Source: Bradyrhizobium lablabi (GTDB lineage Bacteria > Pseudomonadota > Alphaproteobacteria > Rhizobiales > Xanthobacteraceae). From it: a stretch of 64,000 bases of DNA. Below the pieces are notes generated by a model. That model was not told where the DNA came from, searched no databases, and saw nothing but the letters and a program-made list of their open reading frames with translations. Location: assembly GCF_001440475.1 (NCBI RefSeq), contig NZ_LLYB01000065.1:1-64000 (forward strand), given 5' to 3'. A program made the position numbers and the translations under genes. Each line of letters opens with the position of its first letter. The stretch's first letter is position 1. Of the stretch, positions 27,887 to 36,956 are shown in pieces.

Positions 27887-28915
27887 ATGCTGAATTACCT
27901 CAAGAAATTTGCGGTGGACATCTTCCCCTCGGTGGCTGCCACCGTCATCGGGGCGTACATCGTCAACCACTACATCGTGAGCAAGCCCGCGGACGCTCCT
28001 CCCTCTGCGGCGGTATCGCCCGCCACCCCCAAGGGGGACGGCAAGGCCGAAGCTAAATCCGATCCAAAATCTGATGCCAAGCCGGCCGAGAGCACGGCCA
28101 GCAATCTGCCGGCCGCAGGCGTCAAGGCGCGCGGCATCTCCGAGAAGGCCGTCATGGAGAAGACCGCTGCCGAACGGCCGGCGGTGGCCGAAAAGGCCCA
28201 GAAGGCCGACGAAAAGGCTGAGGCCAAAGCTGACTCGAATAAGTCCGATACGAACAAGTCTGACGCGAACAAGTCCGACGTGAAATCGGCCGAAAGCGCT
28301 GCTGACGCCGATCGCCGTCACGCTGCGCCGCCGCGTGAAAAGGAAAAGATCAGGGTCGTGCTGCCATCGCCGATCCAGCCTGCGAATGCCTCGCCGGCTC
28401 CGGTTGCGGCGGCTGCCCCGGCCCCTCCTGCTGCCCAGACCGCCCCGGTCGAGACTTCGGCTGCGCCGGAGGAACGCCGCGATGCCAATGATCTGGCGCG
28501 CGCCGCGATCGAGCGCCTGCGCGCCAACGGCGAAACCTCACCGCGCGTTGCCGAGCCTGCCCGCACCCCCGAGGCGCCGAAGGTCGCGGCTGCGCCCGCG
28601 GTCACGAACGCGCCTGCCACCGCGAATCCGCCCGCGCTTCGTCCGCTGCCGCCGCCGATCATGGTCTCGGGCCCGCCTGCCGGCGAACCCTATGGTCAGG
28701 CTTCGTCTGCTCAGCGCTCGTCGCAGCCGCGTCCGCCTTATGCCGAGGCCGTCGACCCGAACCGCCCGACCCCGCCGGCCGATATTCCCGTCTCGCGTCC
28801 GCTCGATCTGCGAGCCGAAGTCGCAGAACCCTCCGTACGCGAACGCGCAACGGCGGCTGCAGAGGATGCGCTGTCGACCGCCAAGTCGATCTTCCACTCG
28901 GTGCTGCCGAGGTAG
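27887..28915 (+). CDS. membrane-anchored low-complexity protein (342 aa)
   Basis: One N-terminal membrane helix (VDIFPSVAATVIGAYIVNHY) is followed by about 310 residues rich in Ala, Pro, Lys and Asp, probably disordered. There is a short tandem repeat of the type DSNKSDTNKSDANKSD and a conserved-looking end with RERATAAAEDALSTAKSIFH. No enzyme domain is visible. The ATG at 27887 follows GGGGAG. A clear terminator closes the gene. It may link the inner membrane to the periplasm or cell wall, but this is a guess from composition. Confidence 0.72.
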   Translation: MLNYLKKFAVDIFPSVAATVIGAYIVNHYIVSKPADAPPSAAVSPATPKGDGKAEAKSDPKSDAKPAESTASNLPAAGVKARGISEKAVMEKTAAERPAVAEKAQKADEKAEAKADSNKSDTNKSDANKSDVKSAESAADADRRHAAPPREKEKIRVVLPSPIQPANASPAPVAAAAPAPPAAQTAPVETSAAPEERRDANDLARAAIERLRANGETSPRVAEPARTPEAPKVAAAPAVTNAPATANPPALRPLPPPIMVSGPPAGEPYGQASSAQRSSQPRPPYAEAVDPNRPTPPADIPVSRPLDLRAEVAEPSVRERATAAAEDALSTAKSIFHSVLPR

Positions 28916-28943
28916 CCCAACCCATCGCGTTTCAGCGATGCAA

Positions 28944-28976
28944 GCCCTCGGATTTGATCCGGGGGCTTTTTGTTTT
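28944..28976 (+). terminator. rho-independent terminator
   Basis: GCCCTCGGAT (28944-28953) pairs with ATCCGGGGGC (28957-28966) across a TTG loop, 10 pairs with one G-U, followed by TTTTTGTTTT. It ends the low-complexity membrane protein gene. Confidence 0.9.
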
Positions 28977-29028
28977 GCGCGCGCAAGTGCGCCGGGCCAG
29001 ACTGCAGCGAGATGTCAATCCGGCAGAG

Positions 29029-29673
29029 CTAGCCGCCGGTGCGCGCCAGCCCGCTTCGCGCGGCTTCATCCTTGGGCCGGAGCGCGAGCGCACGGCCGTA
29101 GGATGCGAACGCCTTGGCCTTGTCGCCGAGCCGCTCATAGGTGACGCCACGGGCGGACCAGGCTTGCGCGCTGTTGGGATCGGTCTGCACGGCTTCGTCG
29201 AGATCGGAAGCGGCTTCCTTGGCCTTGTCGATGGCGAGGTAGCTGGTGGCACGCGCCAGCAGCGGCTCGACCCTTTGCGGCGTCAGGCCATTGGCTGCAG
29301 TGAAATCCGCGATCGCCTGCTCATGCTGCTTCTCGCCCTGATAGATCAGGCCGCGGCCATACAGGGCCGGCACATTGTAGGGATCGAGTGCGAGCGCGCG
29401 GTCGAATTCCGCGAGCGCCTCTTCGGTCTTGCCGGCTTTGGCGAGCGCCTGGCCGCGTGCAGCGTGGCCTTGCGCATCGCTGACGCTTTGTCCGCTGATC
29501 GTGCCGGTCGGCTTCTGTTCGAGGACCTGCGGCTTTTCCTTATCCGGTCCCCATGATCCCAGGTCGAACGAACAGCCGCAGAGGGGAAGCGCAACAACGG
29601 TTGCGAGCAGCGCGACAGATGCGGCCGTCAGGCGCGAGGCGCGGGAACAGGCATTGCAATCCGTAACGGCCAT
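29029..29673 (-). CDS. TPR-repeat lipoprotein
   Basis: A 214-residue lipoprotein. The signal ends in a lipobox-like LPLCGC, so the mature protein would begin at a lipid-modified cysteine. The rest is a stack of tetratricopeptide repeats: AARGQALAKAGKTEEALAEF, then ALYGRGLIYQGEKQHEQAIA, ATSYLAIDKAKEAASDL and SARGVTYERLGDKAKAFASY. It probably serves as a periplasmic scaffold. I chose the ATG at 29673; a TTG 18 codons upstream would put extra polar residues before the signal. Confidence 0.82.
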   Translation of the reverse strand: MAVTDCNACSRASRLTAASVALLATVVALPLCGCSFDLGSWGPDKEKPQVLEQKPTGTISGQSVSDAQGHAARGQALAKAGKTEEALAEFDRALALDPYNVPALYGRGLIYQGEKQHEQAIADFTAANGLTPQRVEPLLARATSYLAIDKAKEAASDLDEAVQTDPNSAQAWSARGVTYERLGDKAKAFASYGRALALRPKDEAARSGLARTGG

Positions 29674-29865
29674 GCAGTGGAAGACTTTCGGATTCGATGC
29701 AGTAATTCGTAACCCGCCGGAACGCAAAATGCATCGACCAAAATAGCCGCAACGCGGCCGGGCGATTGCCGTCCAACGTTTTTCCGGATCGCGGCACCGT
29801 GCAAGTGATGCACGAGATCGGGGAGTGGTCGCGCACGACGTATTCCGGTCGGATCGCCTGCGCTC

Positions 29866-29895
29866 AAAAACAAAAACGCGGACCCGAGGTCCGCG
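29866..29895 (-). terminator. rho-independent terminator of rpsU
   Basis: On the minus strand CGCGGACC-TCG-GGTCCGCG (29895-29877) is followed by TTTTTGTTTTT. The perfect 8-bp stem with a 3-base loop lies 30 bases past the rpsU stop. Confidence 0.92.
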
Positions 29896-29924
29896 TCTTC
29901 AATTTAGATCTCTTAGAGACGCGC

Positions 29925-30230
29925 TCAGCGCGGTCCGCGTGGACCTGCGCCCGGGCCACCGCGGCCGCCAGCGCCACCACGGTCGCCGCCGGGACCGGCG
30001 CCGAACACCGGCTTCGGCTTCATCGGCAGCAGGCCTTCGCGCTGCAGCTTCTTGCGGGCCAGCTTGCGCGCGCGGCGCACGGCTTCGGCCTTTTCGCGGG
30101 CCTTCTTCTCGGAGGGCTTTTCGTAGTGTCCGCGGAGCTTCATCTCGCGGAAAATACCCTCACGCTGCATCTTCTTCTTCAGCGCCTTGAGGGCTTGATC
30201 GACATTGTTATCGCGAACGAGAACCTGCAC
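29925..30230 (-). CDS. rpsU: 30S ribosomal protein bS21 with Gly/Arg tail
   Basis: bS21 sits on the small subunit near the anti-Shine-Dalgarno and assists initiation. The family core is complete: [20 protein letters not shown], then [20 protein letters not shown]. The protein has 101 residues, longer than the roughly 70 of enterobacteria, because of a tail rich in Gly, Arg and Pro (about 75-101). The tail could bind RNA. A strong terminator follows. The gene is alone, divergent from aqpZ. Confidence 0.95.
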   Translation of the reverse strand: MQVLVRDNNVDQALKALKKKMQREGIFREMKLRGHYEKPSEKKAREKAEAVRRARKLARKKLQREGLLPMKPKPVFGAGPGGDRGGAGGRGGPGAGPRGPR

Positions 30231-30327
30231 GCGGCATCCTCTTTCAATTGATCGGATAGGAATTCTGGTAAAGTGAAGGGCCGGCGAAAGGCCTGGTCCT
30301 CAACCCTGAGCGCGGGCATGTAGCAGA

Positions 30328-30363
30328 CAAAACCGCCAATGTCCACCGGAGAAGGCGGTTTTG
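30328..30363. other. inverted repeat between rpsU and aqpZ
   Basis: CAAAACCGCC (30328-30337) and GGCGGTTTTG (30354-30363) are perfect reverse complements with a 16-base loop. It lies in the divergent spacer 30231-30485, about 98 bases before the rpsU start on the minus strand, and has T-rich flanks in both directions. It could be a leader structure or a terminator-like element; nothing else of note is seen in the spacer. Confidence 0.45.
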
Positions 30364-30485
30364 GGCCCGGGAATGCCACGAAAATCGGCGGGATTCGGCC
30401 AATACGGTCCCGGTTTCCGCAGATAACGAGCCCCTCACGGGCCCTCCCTAGCATCCGGGAACGCAAAACACGCGGGAGGCGAGTT

Positions 30486-31208
30486 ATGAATACAAAAAAA
30501 TATACCGCTGAAGCGATCGGCACGTTTTGGCTCACTTTTGCGGGATGCGGCAGTGCGGTCATTGCGGCCGGCTTTCCGGAGGTCGGTATCGGCCTGGTCG
30601 GCGTATCCTTGGCGTTCGGGCTGAGCGTGGTGACCATGGCCTATGCGATCGGCCACGTTTCCGGCTGCCATCTCAATCCCGCCGTGACGATCGGCCTCGC
30701 TGCTGGCGGCCGCTTTCCGACCGGTCAGATCCTGCCTTATGTGATCGCGCAGGTGATTGGCGCGATCGTTGCCGCAGGCGTGCTCTATGTGATCGCAAGC
30801 GGTGCGCCCGGCTTCGATCTGGCCAAGGGCTTTGCCTCCAACGGCTATGACGCGCATTCGCCCGGCCAGTACGGCATGGTGGCTTGCTTCATCACCGAGG
30901 TGGTGATGACCATGATGTTCCTGTTCATCATCATGGGTGCCACCCACGGCAAGGCGCCCGCCGGCTTTGCGCCGCTGGCGATTGGCCTCGCGCTGGTGAT
31001 GATCCATCTCGTCAGCATTCCCGTCACCAATACGTCGGTGAATCCGGCGCGCAGCACAGGCCCCGCGCTGTTCGTCGGCGGCTGGGCGCTGGCGCAGCTC
31101 TGGATGTTCTGGGTAGCGCCGCTGATCGGCGGTGCGCTCGGCGGCGTGCTCTATCGCTGGCTCAGCGAGGAGCCTGTCGGCATCGTCGAAGGCGTAAGGA
31201 CGGCCTGA
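30486..31208 (+). CDS. aqpZ: aquaporin Z
   Basis: A 240-residue water channel with six membrane helices and the two half-helix signatures HLNPAVTIG (NPA at 64-66) and [12 protein letters not shown], where the Arg of the selectivity filter is present. The narrow-filter residues, including the His in [14 protein letters not shown], fit a water-specific AqpZ and argue against a glycerol facilitator. I chose the ATG at 30486, preceded by a GAGGCGAG site; the frame upstream shows no family similarity. Confidence 0.94.
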   Translation: MNTKKYTAEAIGTFWLTFAGCGSAVIAAGFPEVGIGLVGVSLAFGLSVVTMAYAIGHVSGCHLNPAVTIGLAAGGRFPTGQILPYVIAQVIGAIVAAGVLYVIASGAPGFDLAKGFASNGYDAHSPGQYGMVACFITEVVMTMMFLFIIMGATHGKAPAGFAPLAIGLALVMIHLVSIPVTNTSVNPARSTGPALFVGGWALAQLWMFWVAPLIGGALGGVLYRWLSEEPVGIVEGVRTA

Positions 31209-31220
31209 TCTGCGACCGAG

Positions 31221-31257
31221 CCCGGCGAGCTCACCGCGCTATTTGTTGCTCGCCGGG
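31221..31257. other. inverted repeat across the aqpZ-purK convergent end
   Basis: CCCGGCGAGC (31221-31230) and GCTCGCCGGG (31248-31257) form a perfect 10-bp repeat with a 17-base spacer. The right arm lies in the last codons of purK. It could act as a weak bidirectional transcription stop, though there is no T run. Confidence 0.4.
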
Positions 31258-32342
31258 ACCACTTCGGTGACATGGCCCATCTTGCGGCCCGGCCGCGGCG
31301 GGCCCTTGCCGTAGAGGTGCACGGTGGCGCCGGGAACCGTCAGCCACTGCTCGTAGTCGAGGATATCGTCGCCGATCAGGTTGGTCATGACGACCGCGCC
31401 GTGACGGACCGGCTTGGCGAGCGGCCAGCCGGCGATGGCGCGGATGTGCTGCTCGAACTGGGAGACCGAGGCGCCATCCAGCGTCCAGTGCCCGGAATTA
31501 TGCACCCGTGGCGCGATCTCGTTGACCAGCACGTGCGGTCCGCCGTTTCCGGCAACGACGAACAGCTCGACCGCGAGCACGCCGACATAGTCGAGCGCAT
31601 GGGCGATCTTCTCGGCGACCGCGCGCGCCTGTGCCCCCAGCTCATCCGAAATCGCCGCCGGAACGCGCGAGAATTTCAGGATGTGGTCGCGGTGCTCGTT
31701 TTCGGTGACGTCGTAACATTCGACCGTGCCGTCGGCCCCGCGCGCGGCGATCACCGAGACCTCGCGCTCGTAGGGAACGAAGGCTTCGAGGATCGCGGAT
31801 TTGGTGCCGAGGTCTTCCCAGACCTGAGCCGGATCATCGCCCTCGCGAATGATCGCCTGGCCCTTGCCGTCGTAACCGAAGCGGCGGGTCTTGATCACGG
31901 CGGGAAGGCCGATGCGCCCAATGGCGCTCTGCAGGGTCTCCACCGACGACACGTCGGCATAGTCAGCGGTGCCGATGCCGAGCCGCTTGACGAAATCCTT
32001 TTCGATCAGCCGGTCCTGCGTGGTCTCGAGGATCTTCTGCGCCGGCAATACCGGACGCCGCGCATCCAGCACCATGGCGGTGGCGGCCGGCACGTTCTCG
32101 AATTCATAGGTGATGACGTCGACATCGTTGGCGAACAGCTCGAGCGCCTCGACGTCGGCATATTCGGCGCAGGTTGCGTTCAGCACCACGTCGAAGGCGG
32201 GCGAGTCCGGGTCCGGCGAAAACACCTGGCATTTGAGGCCAAGGCGCGCCGCCGCCATAGCCAGCATCCGGCCCAATTGTCCGCCGCCGAGAATTCCGAT
32301 GGTATCGCCCGGCTTCAGCTTCCCCTTGCCTGAAGCGGTCAC
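31239..32342 (-). CDS. purK: N5-carboxyaminoimidazole ribonucleotide synthase
   Basis: PurK uses ATP and bicarbonate to carboxylate aminoimidazole ribonucleotide in purine synthesis. The 367-residue ATP-grasp enzyme starts with [20 protein letters not shown], has the ATP-grasp core [14 protein letters not shown] and the end [18 protein letters not shown], all typical. Its GTG start (32342) overlaps the purE stop as GTGA, which fixes it and couples translation. The products of purE and purK act in sequence. Confidence 0.96.
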   Translation of the reverse strand: MTASGKGKLKPGDTIGILGGGQLGRMLAMAAARLGLKCQVFSPDPDSPAFDVVLNATCAEYADVEALELFANDVDVITYEFENVPAATAMVLDARRPVLPAQKILETTQDRLIEKDFVKRLGIGTADYADVSSVETLQSAIGRIGLPAVIKTRRFGYDGKGQAIIREGDDPAQVWEDLGTKSAILEAFVPYEREVSVIAARGADGTVECYDVTENEHRDHILKFSRVPAAISDELGAQARAVAEKIAHALDYVGVLAVELFVVAGNGGPHVLVNEIAPRVHNSGHWTLDGASVSQFEQHIRAIAGWPLAKPVRHGAVVMTNLIGDDILDYEQWLTVPGATVHLYGKGPPRPGRKMGHVTEVVPASNK

Positions 32343-32827
32343 GCCGATCCCTCCGGACGCTCCTTGACCGCATCGGTCTGCTGCTGGCGCCAGGCTGCGA
32401 GCCGGCCTGCGAGCGGTGCGTCATTGAGTGCGAGCACAGCGGCCGCAAGCAGGGCGGCGTTGATGGCGCCGGCCTTGCCGATCGCCAGCGTGCCGACGGG
32501 AACGCCGGCCGGCATCTGCACGATCGAGTAGAGCGAATCGACCCCGGACAGGGCCTTGGATTCGACGGGAACGCCGAAGACGGGCAGTTCGGTCAGCGCC
32601 GCCGCCATGCCGGGCAGATGCGCGGCGCCGCCGGCGCCGGCAATGATGACCTTGAAGCCGGCGGCCTTGGCGCCCTTGGCGAAGGCAAACAGCCGGTCGG
32701 GGGTCCGGTGGGCCGAAACGATGCGTTTTTCGCAGTCGACTCCGAGTGCAGCCAAGGTCTCGGCGGCGTGGCGCATGGTCTCCCAGTCGGACTGGCTGCC
32801 CATAATGATGGCGATCGGTGCGGTCAT
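32339..32827 (-). CDS. purE: N5-carboxyaminoimidazole ribonucleotide mutase
   Basis: PurE moves the carboxyl group to make carboxyaminoimidazole ribonucleotide. The 162-residue protein has [26 protein letters not shown] with the catalytic His, and [12 protein letters not shown], the signature stretches of class I PurE. It is first in a two-gene operon with purK, joined by a four-base overlap. The diverging diguanylate cyclase gene begins 151 bases away. Confidence 0.97.
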   Translation of the reverse strand: MTAPIAIIMGSQSDWETMRHAAETLAALGVDCEKRIVSAHRTPDRLFAFAKGAKAAGFKVIIAGAGGAAHLPGMAAALTELPVFGVPVESKALSGVDSLYSIVQMPAGVPVGTLAIGKAGAINAALLAAAVLALNDAPLAGRLAAWRQQQTDAVKERPEGSA

Positions 32828-32978
32828 CTCGTCAATTCTGTTCGGGAATCCAGAAACATAGGCCGATTATAGGGTCGGCCAGGGGCTCATCCAAGGCGTG
32901 GCAAGGGATCAGGAATGGACTATCCTGTCTTGGTGAATCCCGGCAAGCCTTCATAAGCGTGCCTGCACAGGGAAGGCC

Positions 32979-33659
32979 ATGAAGAAGAAAACCAGGTCGA
33001 CCGCCTCGAGGGCTCGAAAACGCCCCAAAAGCGCGGCTTCCGGGCGGAAAATCGCGCCCCGGCGGGCGTCCGGACAGGGGTCCCGGCCGCCGGCGGTATC
33101 CAACGGCACCAAGGCAACGATTCGCCGGCTCAAGGCCGAGCTGGCCCAGACGCAGGCGCAGATCGAGCAACTTCAGGCCTCTGCCGATACCGACTTCCTG
33201 CTGGGAATTCCGAACCGGCGCGGTTTCGAGCGCGAGCTCAATCGCGCGATCGCCTACATCAAACGCTATCGCGCCTCCGGCGCCCTTGTCGTGCTCGACG
33301 TCGATCGCTTGAAGCCGATCAACGACGCCTTCGGACATGCCGCCGGCGACCAGGTGCTCAAGGCCATTGTCGCGGCGTTGCTGGCGCAGGTGCGCGCTTC
33401 CGACGTGGTTGGCCGGCTCGGCGGCGACGAGTTTGCACTGCTGCTCTGGAATCTCAGCGAGACCGACGCGAAGGCCAAGGCGGCCGCGCTGGAGGAAGCG
33501 ATCGATCGCCTCACCTTCGTGTTCGATGGCCGCACCATCACCGCGGGCGCTTCCGCAGGCGTCTCCGTTCTCGATACCCATTCCGAAGTGAGCCGCGCCC
33601 TGGAAGCGGCCGACAGCGCCATGTATGTGCGCAAGGCGCTGCGGCGGCACGAGCGCTGA
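32979..33659 (+). CDS. diguanylate cyclase (GGDEF)
   Basis: A 226-residue enzyme expected to make cyclic di-GMP. A strongly basic N-terminus of 45 residues is followed by a short coiled coil (IRRLKAELAQTQAQIEQLQ), then a GGDEF domain (about 70-222) with DTDFLLGIPNRRGFERE, the intact active site GGDEF at 148-152 and an inhibitory I-site RASD (139-142) exactly five residues before it. There is no sensor or membrane segment, so the basic tail may direct localisation or nucleic-acid binding. Confidence 0.88.
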   Translation: MKKKTRSTASRARKRPKSAASGRKIAPRRASGQGSRPPAVSNGTKATIRRLKAELAQTQAQIEQLQASADTDFLLGIPNRRGFERELNRAIAYIKRYRASGALVVLDVDRLKPINDAFGHAAGDQVLKAIVAALLAQVRASDVVGRLGGDEFALLLWNLSETDAKAKAAALEEAIDRLTFVFDGRTITAGASAGVSVLDTHSEVSRALEAADSAMYVRKALRRHER

Positions 33660-33719
33660 AATCGCGCCGCGCTCAGGCGTTGGATTGCGCGAACATGCGT
33701 TGCGCAGCAACGGAGCGCG

Positions 33720-34148
33720 ATGATGGTGATTGCAGTTTCCGAGCGTTTGCCGACATCCGCGGAATACATCGATCTGCGCGCGCGAATGGGCTGGGGCGCA
33801 ATTGACGAGGAAACCGCGATCAAGACAATGCAGGCGGCGTCATTCACGACCTGCTTGCGTGACGACGATCGTTTGATCGGACTAGCCCGCGTGATGGGTG
33901 ATGGCGTCCTGTACTTTTTCCTCGCGGACCTGATCGTCGATCCCAAGTATCGTGGTGGCGGGCACGGCGACACGCTGATGCGGCTTGTCACTGAATATTT
34001 CGATCGAAGCGCCAAGCCTGGTGCGTCCATCACCCTCGTTGCCTTGAACGGTCGCGAGACGTTCTACGAGCGCTTTGGTTTCGTGCGCTGCCCGAATGGC
34101 CCGTTCGGCATGGGCATGCACTACGCCTCGGCTCCCGCTCCGGGATAG
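33720..34148 (+). CDS. GNAT family N-acetyltransferase
   Basis: A 142-residue single-domain acetyltransferase. The acetyl-CoA loop is VDPKYRGGGHGDTLMRLV, matching the R/Q-x-x-G-x-G pattern, preceded by the strand VLYFFLADLIV and followed by ITLVALNGRETFYERFGF, the typical last part of the fold. The acceptor is unknown. The ATG at 33720 is followed directly by a second ATG. The gene stands alone after the diguanylate cyclase. Confidence 0.85.
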   Translation: MMVIAVSERLPTSAEYIDLRARMGWGAIDEETAIKTMQAASFTTCLRDDDRLIGLARVMGDGVLYFFLADLIVDPKYRGGGHGDTLMRLVTEYFDRSAKPGASITLVALNGRETFYERFGFVRCPNGPFGMGMHYASAPAPG

Positions 34149-34178
34149 AGATGCGCAAACCAGGCCAAATACGATCAG

Positions 34179-34430
34179 TTACAGCTCGCTGAGATCGTCC
34201 GGCACGTTGCCGAACTTGTGCAGCAGTTTCGCGTCGCCGAATTCGCCGAGCATTGGGTCGCCGCTGCGGCTGAAGGCGACGGCACCGATGCTGCCGGCCA
34301 TCCGCGACATCATCTCGGCGCGCCGCAACGCGGTGGTCGGGCTCTGGCATTCTTCCGCGGCGCCCGCCACCGGCGAGCCGCTATCGTCATGCAGGAATGG
34401 CATTGCGACGTAATAGGTGACATCGGCCAT
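34179..34430 (-). CDS. conserved hypothetical protein (83 aa)
   Basis: Starts MADVTYYVAMPFLHDDSG and continues with ALRRAEMMSRMAGSIGAVAF; the end is acidic (NVPDDLSEL). No membrane segment. GGAGC stands 6-7 bases before the ATG at 34430, which fixes the start. A second small gene lies just upstream on the same strand (23 bases), so the two are probably co-transcribed. No function recognised. Confidence 0.72.
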   Translation of the reverse strand: MADVTYYVAMPFLHDDSGSPVAGAAEECQSPTTALRRAEMMSRMAGSIGAVAFSRSGDPMLGEFGDAKLLHKFGNVPDDLSEL

Positions 34431-34453
34431 GGTCTTGCTCCGGGTTTGAATGA

Positions 34454-34666
34454 TCAGGCGGCGTCGCTCTCCACACGGGAGGCTCTCGCCGGCACGCAGC
34501 CGGCGGCGATGGCCGCCTGCAATTCCTCCAGCTCGATTTCCAGATACTCGTTCGCCATGATCAGGGCCTTGATGGTCGAGCGCAGATTGCCGTCGCACAT
34601 CGCGATGGCCTGGTCGCAGGCCTGCTCATAACGGCTATTGTCGGAAAGGGGCGATGGGGCGGACAT
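34454..34666 (-). CDS. small hypothetical protein (70 aa)
   Basis: The product begins MSAPSPLSDN and is mainly helical: ACDQAIAMCDGNLRSTIKAL, then ANEYLEIELEELQAAIAAG. It looks like a compact helical protein that may bind a partner. I chose the ATG at 34666 because GGGAG lies 7 bases upstream; the frame continues 11 codons further. It precedes the 83-residue gene on the same strand. No family recognised. Confidence 0.65.
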   Translation of the reverse strand: MSAPSPLSDNSRYEQACDQAIAMCDGNLRSTIKALIMANEYLEIELEELQAAIAAGCVPARASRVESDAA

Positions 34667-34878
34667 GGCAGGCTCCCGAGGCTGGCGGCAGGAAGGCATG
34701 TTCTCTTTTTGTTCTCATCGAGTCAAGTCTCATCCACCGACCGGGAGGTCTGTTTTTTCCGGTCGGGCACCGCAGGCTCGTCGCAACACCGCGGCGTGTG
34801 TGGATGTCGGGGAAAAGGGCCTGCCGAAACGCCGATGGCTTCACGCGCCGAGCTTGCCGAACCAGGCAAGCACAACGA

Positions 34879-35085
34879 TCAGGCGATGATGTCAGGCGTG
34901 ATCTGGTCTTCGATGAAGGCGATGCGGTCGCGCAATTGCAGTTTGCGCTTCTTCAGCCGCTGCAGCCGTAACAAGTCCGGTGCCGGCGACTGATGCAGCG
35001 CGTCGATCGCTGCATCGAGATCGCGATGCTCCTGCTGCAGGCGGGCGAGCTCGTTTTCGAGCTCGCGCTCATCTTCGTCGGTCAT
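34879..35085 (-). CDS. DUF465 (YdcH-like) protein, copy A
   Basis: A 68-residue protein that is almost entirely helical: RELENELARLQQEHRDLDAA, then DLLRLQRLKKRKLQLRDRIA. The LKKRKLQLRDRI end is the DUF465/YdcH signature. Function unknown; a short coiled-coil dimer is likely. A second member is divergent from it at 35325-35510 and the two share a 239-base spacer. Confidence 0.82.
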   Translation of the reverse strand: MTDEDERELENELARLQQEHRDLDAAIDALHQSPAPDLLRLQRLKKRKLQLRDRIAFIEDQITPDIIA

Positions 35086-35324
35086 GGTGTACGTTAGCTG
35101 AAAGCGCGATCAGGTTGCGAACGGATTCTTCGAAGGCTGGCGGTGAATATCGTCGCTGCGCGGCCTCTCCGCAAGCTGCCCGGTTCCATAGTCACGATTG
35201 GTTACAGATAAATCCGAAAATATGAGGAGGCCCGATTCTGGATACCCATCGACAGATTCCAAGGCTGGTGTACACTTCGCCGTCCGGATCGAATCTGAGG
35301 TTTCACCCACCGAGGAGATTTCGT

Positions 35325-35510
35325 ATGGCTCTACAGGCGCATCTTGTTGAACTTGAACGTAAACACAAGATCCTCGAGAACGAATTGCACGAAGCGCTCG
35401 TGCACCTTTCCACAGACGACCTGCAAATTGTCGAGTTGAAGCGCCGCAAGCTAATGGTCAAGGACCAGATCGAGCGGTTGAAGCAAACCGCCGACGAAAC
35501 CCTCCACTAA
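35325..35510 (+). CDS. DUF465 (YdcH-like) protein, copy B
   Basis: A 61-residue helical protein: LVELERKHKILENELHEALV, then QIVELKRRKLMVKDQIERLK, the conserved LKRRKL-x-x-KDQI end of DUF465. The ATG at 35325 follows GAGGAG. It is divergent from copy A. The spacer between them contains no further gene and must hold both promoters. Confidence 0.85.
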   Translation: MALQAHLVELERKHKILENELHEALVHLSTDDLQIVELKRRKLMVKDQIERLKQTADETLH

Positions 35511-35595
35511 CCAGTCCCACAGAGTAATCGAAACGCCACGCAGCCGATGGGCGCAAAAGCGCTCATCGGATTGATGTTGGCTTGCGCGGTCCCGT

Positions 35596-36699
35596 TCAGC
35601 GTTCGGCCAGCGTGCCGACATGATCGGCGATCGCGAGCGACGACGTCAGTCCGGGCGATTCGATACCGAACAGGTTGATCAATCCGGCCACGCCATGATC
35701 GGCGGGGCCCTGGATCAGAAAATCCTGCGTGGCGACGGCCGGCGGCACGATCTTCGGCCGGATTCCGGAATAGCTCGGCATCAGCGCGCCGTCCGGCAGC
35801 GTCGGCCAGTAGCGCCGGATCGCGGGATAGAATCGCTCGGCGCGGGCAGGGTCCACCGCATAGTCGATGCTCTCGACCCATTCGACGTCGGGGCCGAACC
35901 GGGCCTGTCCGGCCATGTCGAGGGTGAGGTGCACGCCTAATCCGCCGGGCTCCGGCACCGGATAGATCAGCCGTGAAAACGGGGCCCGCGCGCTGCAGCT
36001 GAAATAATTGCCCTTGGCCAGATAGGCGCAGGGAATCATTTCGATCGGCATGCCCTCGATGCTGCGCGCGACAGCGGGCGCGCTCAAGCCCGCCGAATTG
36101 ATCAGCAGGTTGCACGCCAGCGTCATCGGTGCATCGCCACCGGCTTCGATTTCGATGCGGCCGGCATTGGCCCGGGCGTGCAGCAGCGGGGTGTGAAACG
36201 CATAGGCCGCGCCGGCTGCTTCCGCATCGCCCCGCAGCGCCAGCATGTAGGCGTGGCTGTCGATGATGCCGGTAGAGGGCGAGAGCAGGGCCGCATCGCA
36301 ATTCAGCGCCGGCTCCAGTTCGCGCGCCGCTGCGCCCGTCAGCAACTGCATGTCGTCGACGCCATTGGCTTGCGCATGCGAGCGGATCGATTGCAGCTTT
36401 TCGGTTTCCTTCGGCGTCGTCGCCACGATCAGCTTGCCGCAATTGCGGTGCGGGATGCCGTGGTCCTGGCAATACCGGTACAGCGCGTGCTTGCCGCTGA
36501 CGCACATCTGCGCCATCAGGCTGCCGGCGCGATAATAGATGCCGGCATGGATCACCTCGCTGTTGCGCGAGGAGGTGATGGTACCGATACCCTCGGCGGC
36601 TTCGAGCACGATCACTTCACGGCCCGCCTGGGCCAGGCGTCGCGCGATCGCGAGCCCGACGACCCCCGCTCCGATGACGACGCAATCGACCTTGTCCAT
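35596..36699 (-). CDS. FAD-dependent oxidoreductase, L-2-hydroxyglutarate oxidase (LhgO)-like
   Basis: A 367-residue flavoprotein of the DAO family. The dinucleotide fold [20 protein letters not shown] begins the protein, and the LhgO-type stretch [20 protein letters not shown] follows. Further family parts are [16 protein letters not shown] and a C-terminal [20 protein letters not shown]. Related enzymes oxidise L-2-hydroxyglutarate to 2-oxoglutarate and pass electrons to quinone; the exact substrate here is inferred. The gene is single. Confidence 0.83.
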   Translation of the reverse strand: MDKVDCVVIGAGVVGLAIARRLAQAGREVIVLEAAEGIGTITSSRNSEVIHAGIYYRAGSLMAQMCVSGKHALYRYCQDHGIPHRNCGKLIVATTPKETEKLQSIRSHAQANGVDDMQLLTGAAARELEPALNCDAALLSPSTGIIDSHAYMLALRGDAEAAGAAYAFHTPLLHARANAGRIEIEAGGDAPMTLACNLLINSAGLSAPAVARSIEGMPIEMIPCAYLAKGNYFSCSARAPFSRLIYPVPEPGGLGVHLTLDMAGQARFGPDVEWVESIDYAVDPARAERFYPAIRRYWPTLPDGALMPSYSGIRPKIVPPAVATQDFLIQGPADHGVAGLINLFGIESPGLTSSLAIADHVGTLAER

Positions 36700-36956
36700 G
36701 CTGCTTCAGGCCCGGAAAACTGGCGCAGGAATCGGCGCTTGCCACGCCCGGTGATGACAGCTTCGTTCGCCGAAGCCGTCGAACAACCCGTTGGTTTGTC
36801 TCGACATACGCCGCCAACGCAGTCCCGTTAGTAAAGCATTAATCATGTCAGGCCAATTGCCGTAATTTGGGTCACATTTTAGAATTGAGTGGGTAGGCGT
36901 TTACCCGATCCAAACCCGTCAAGCCAGACACTCCGCCCGCAAACCTCGGGGCGGTA

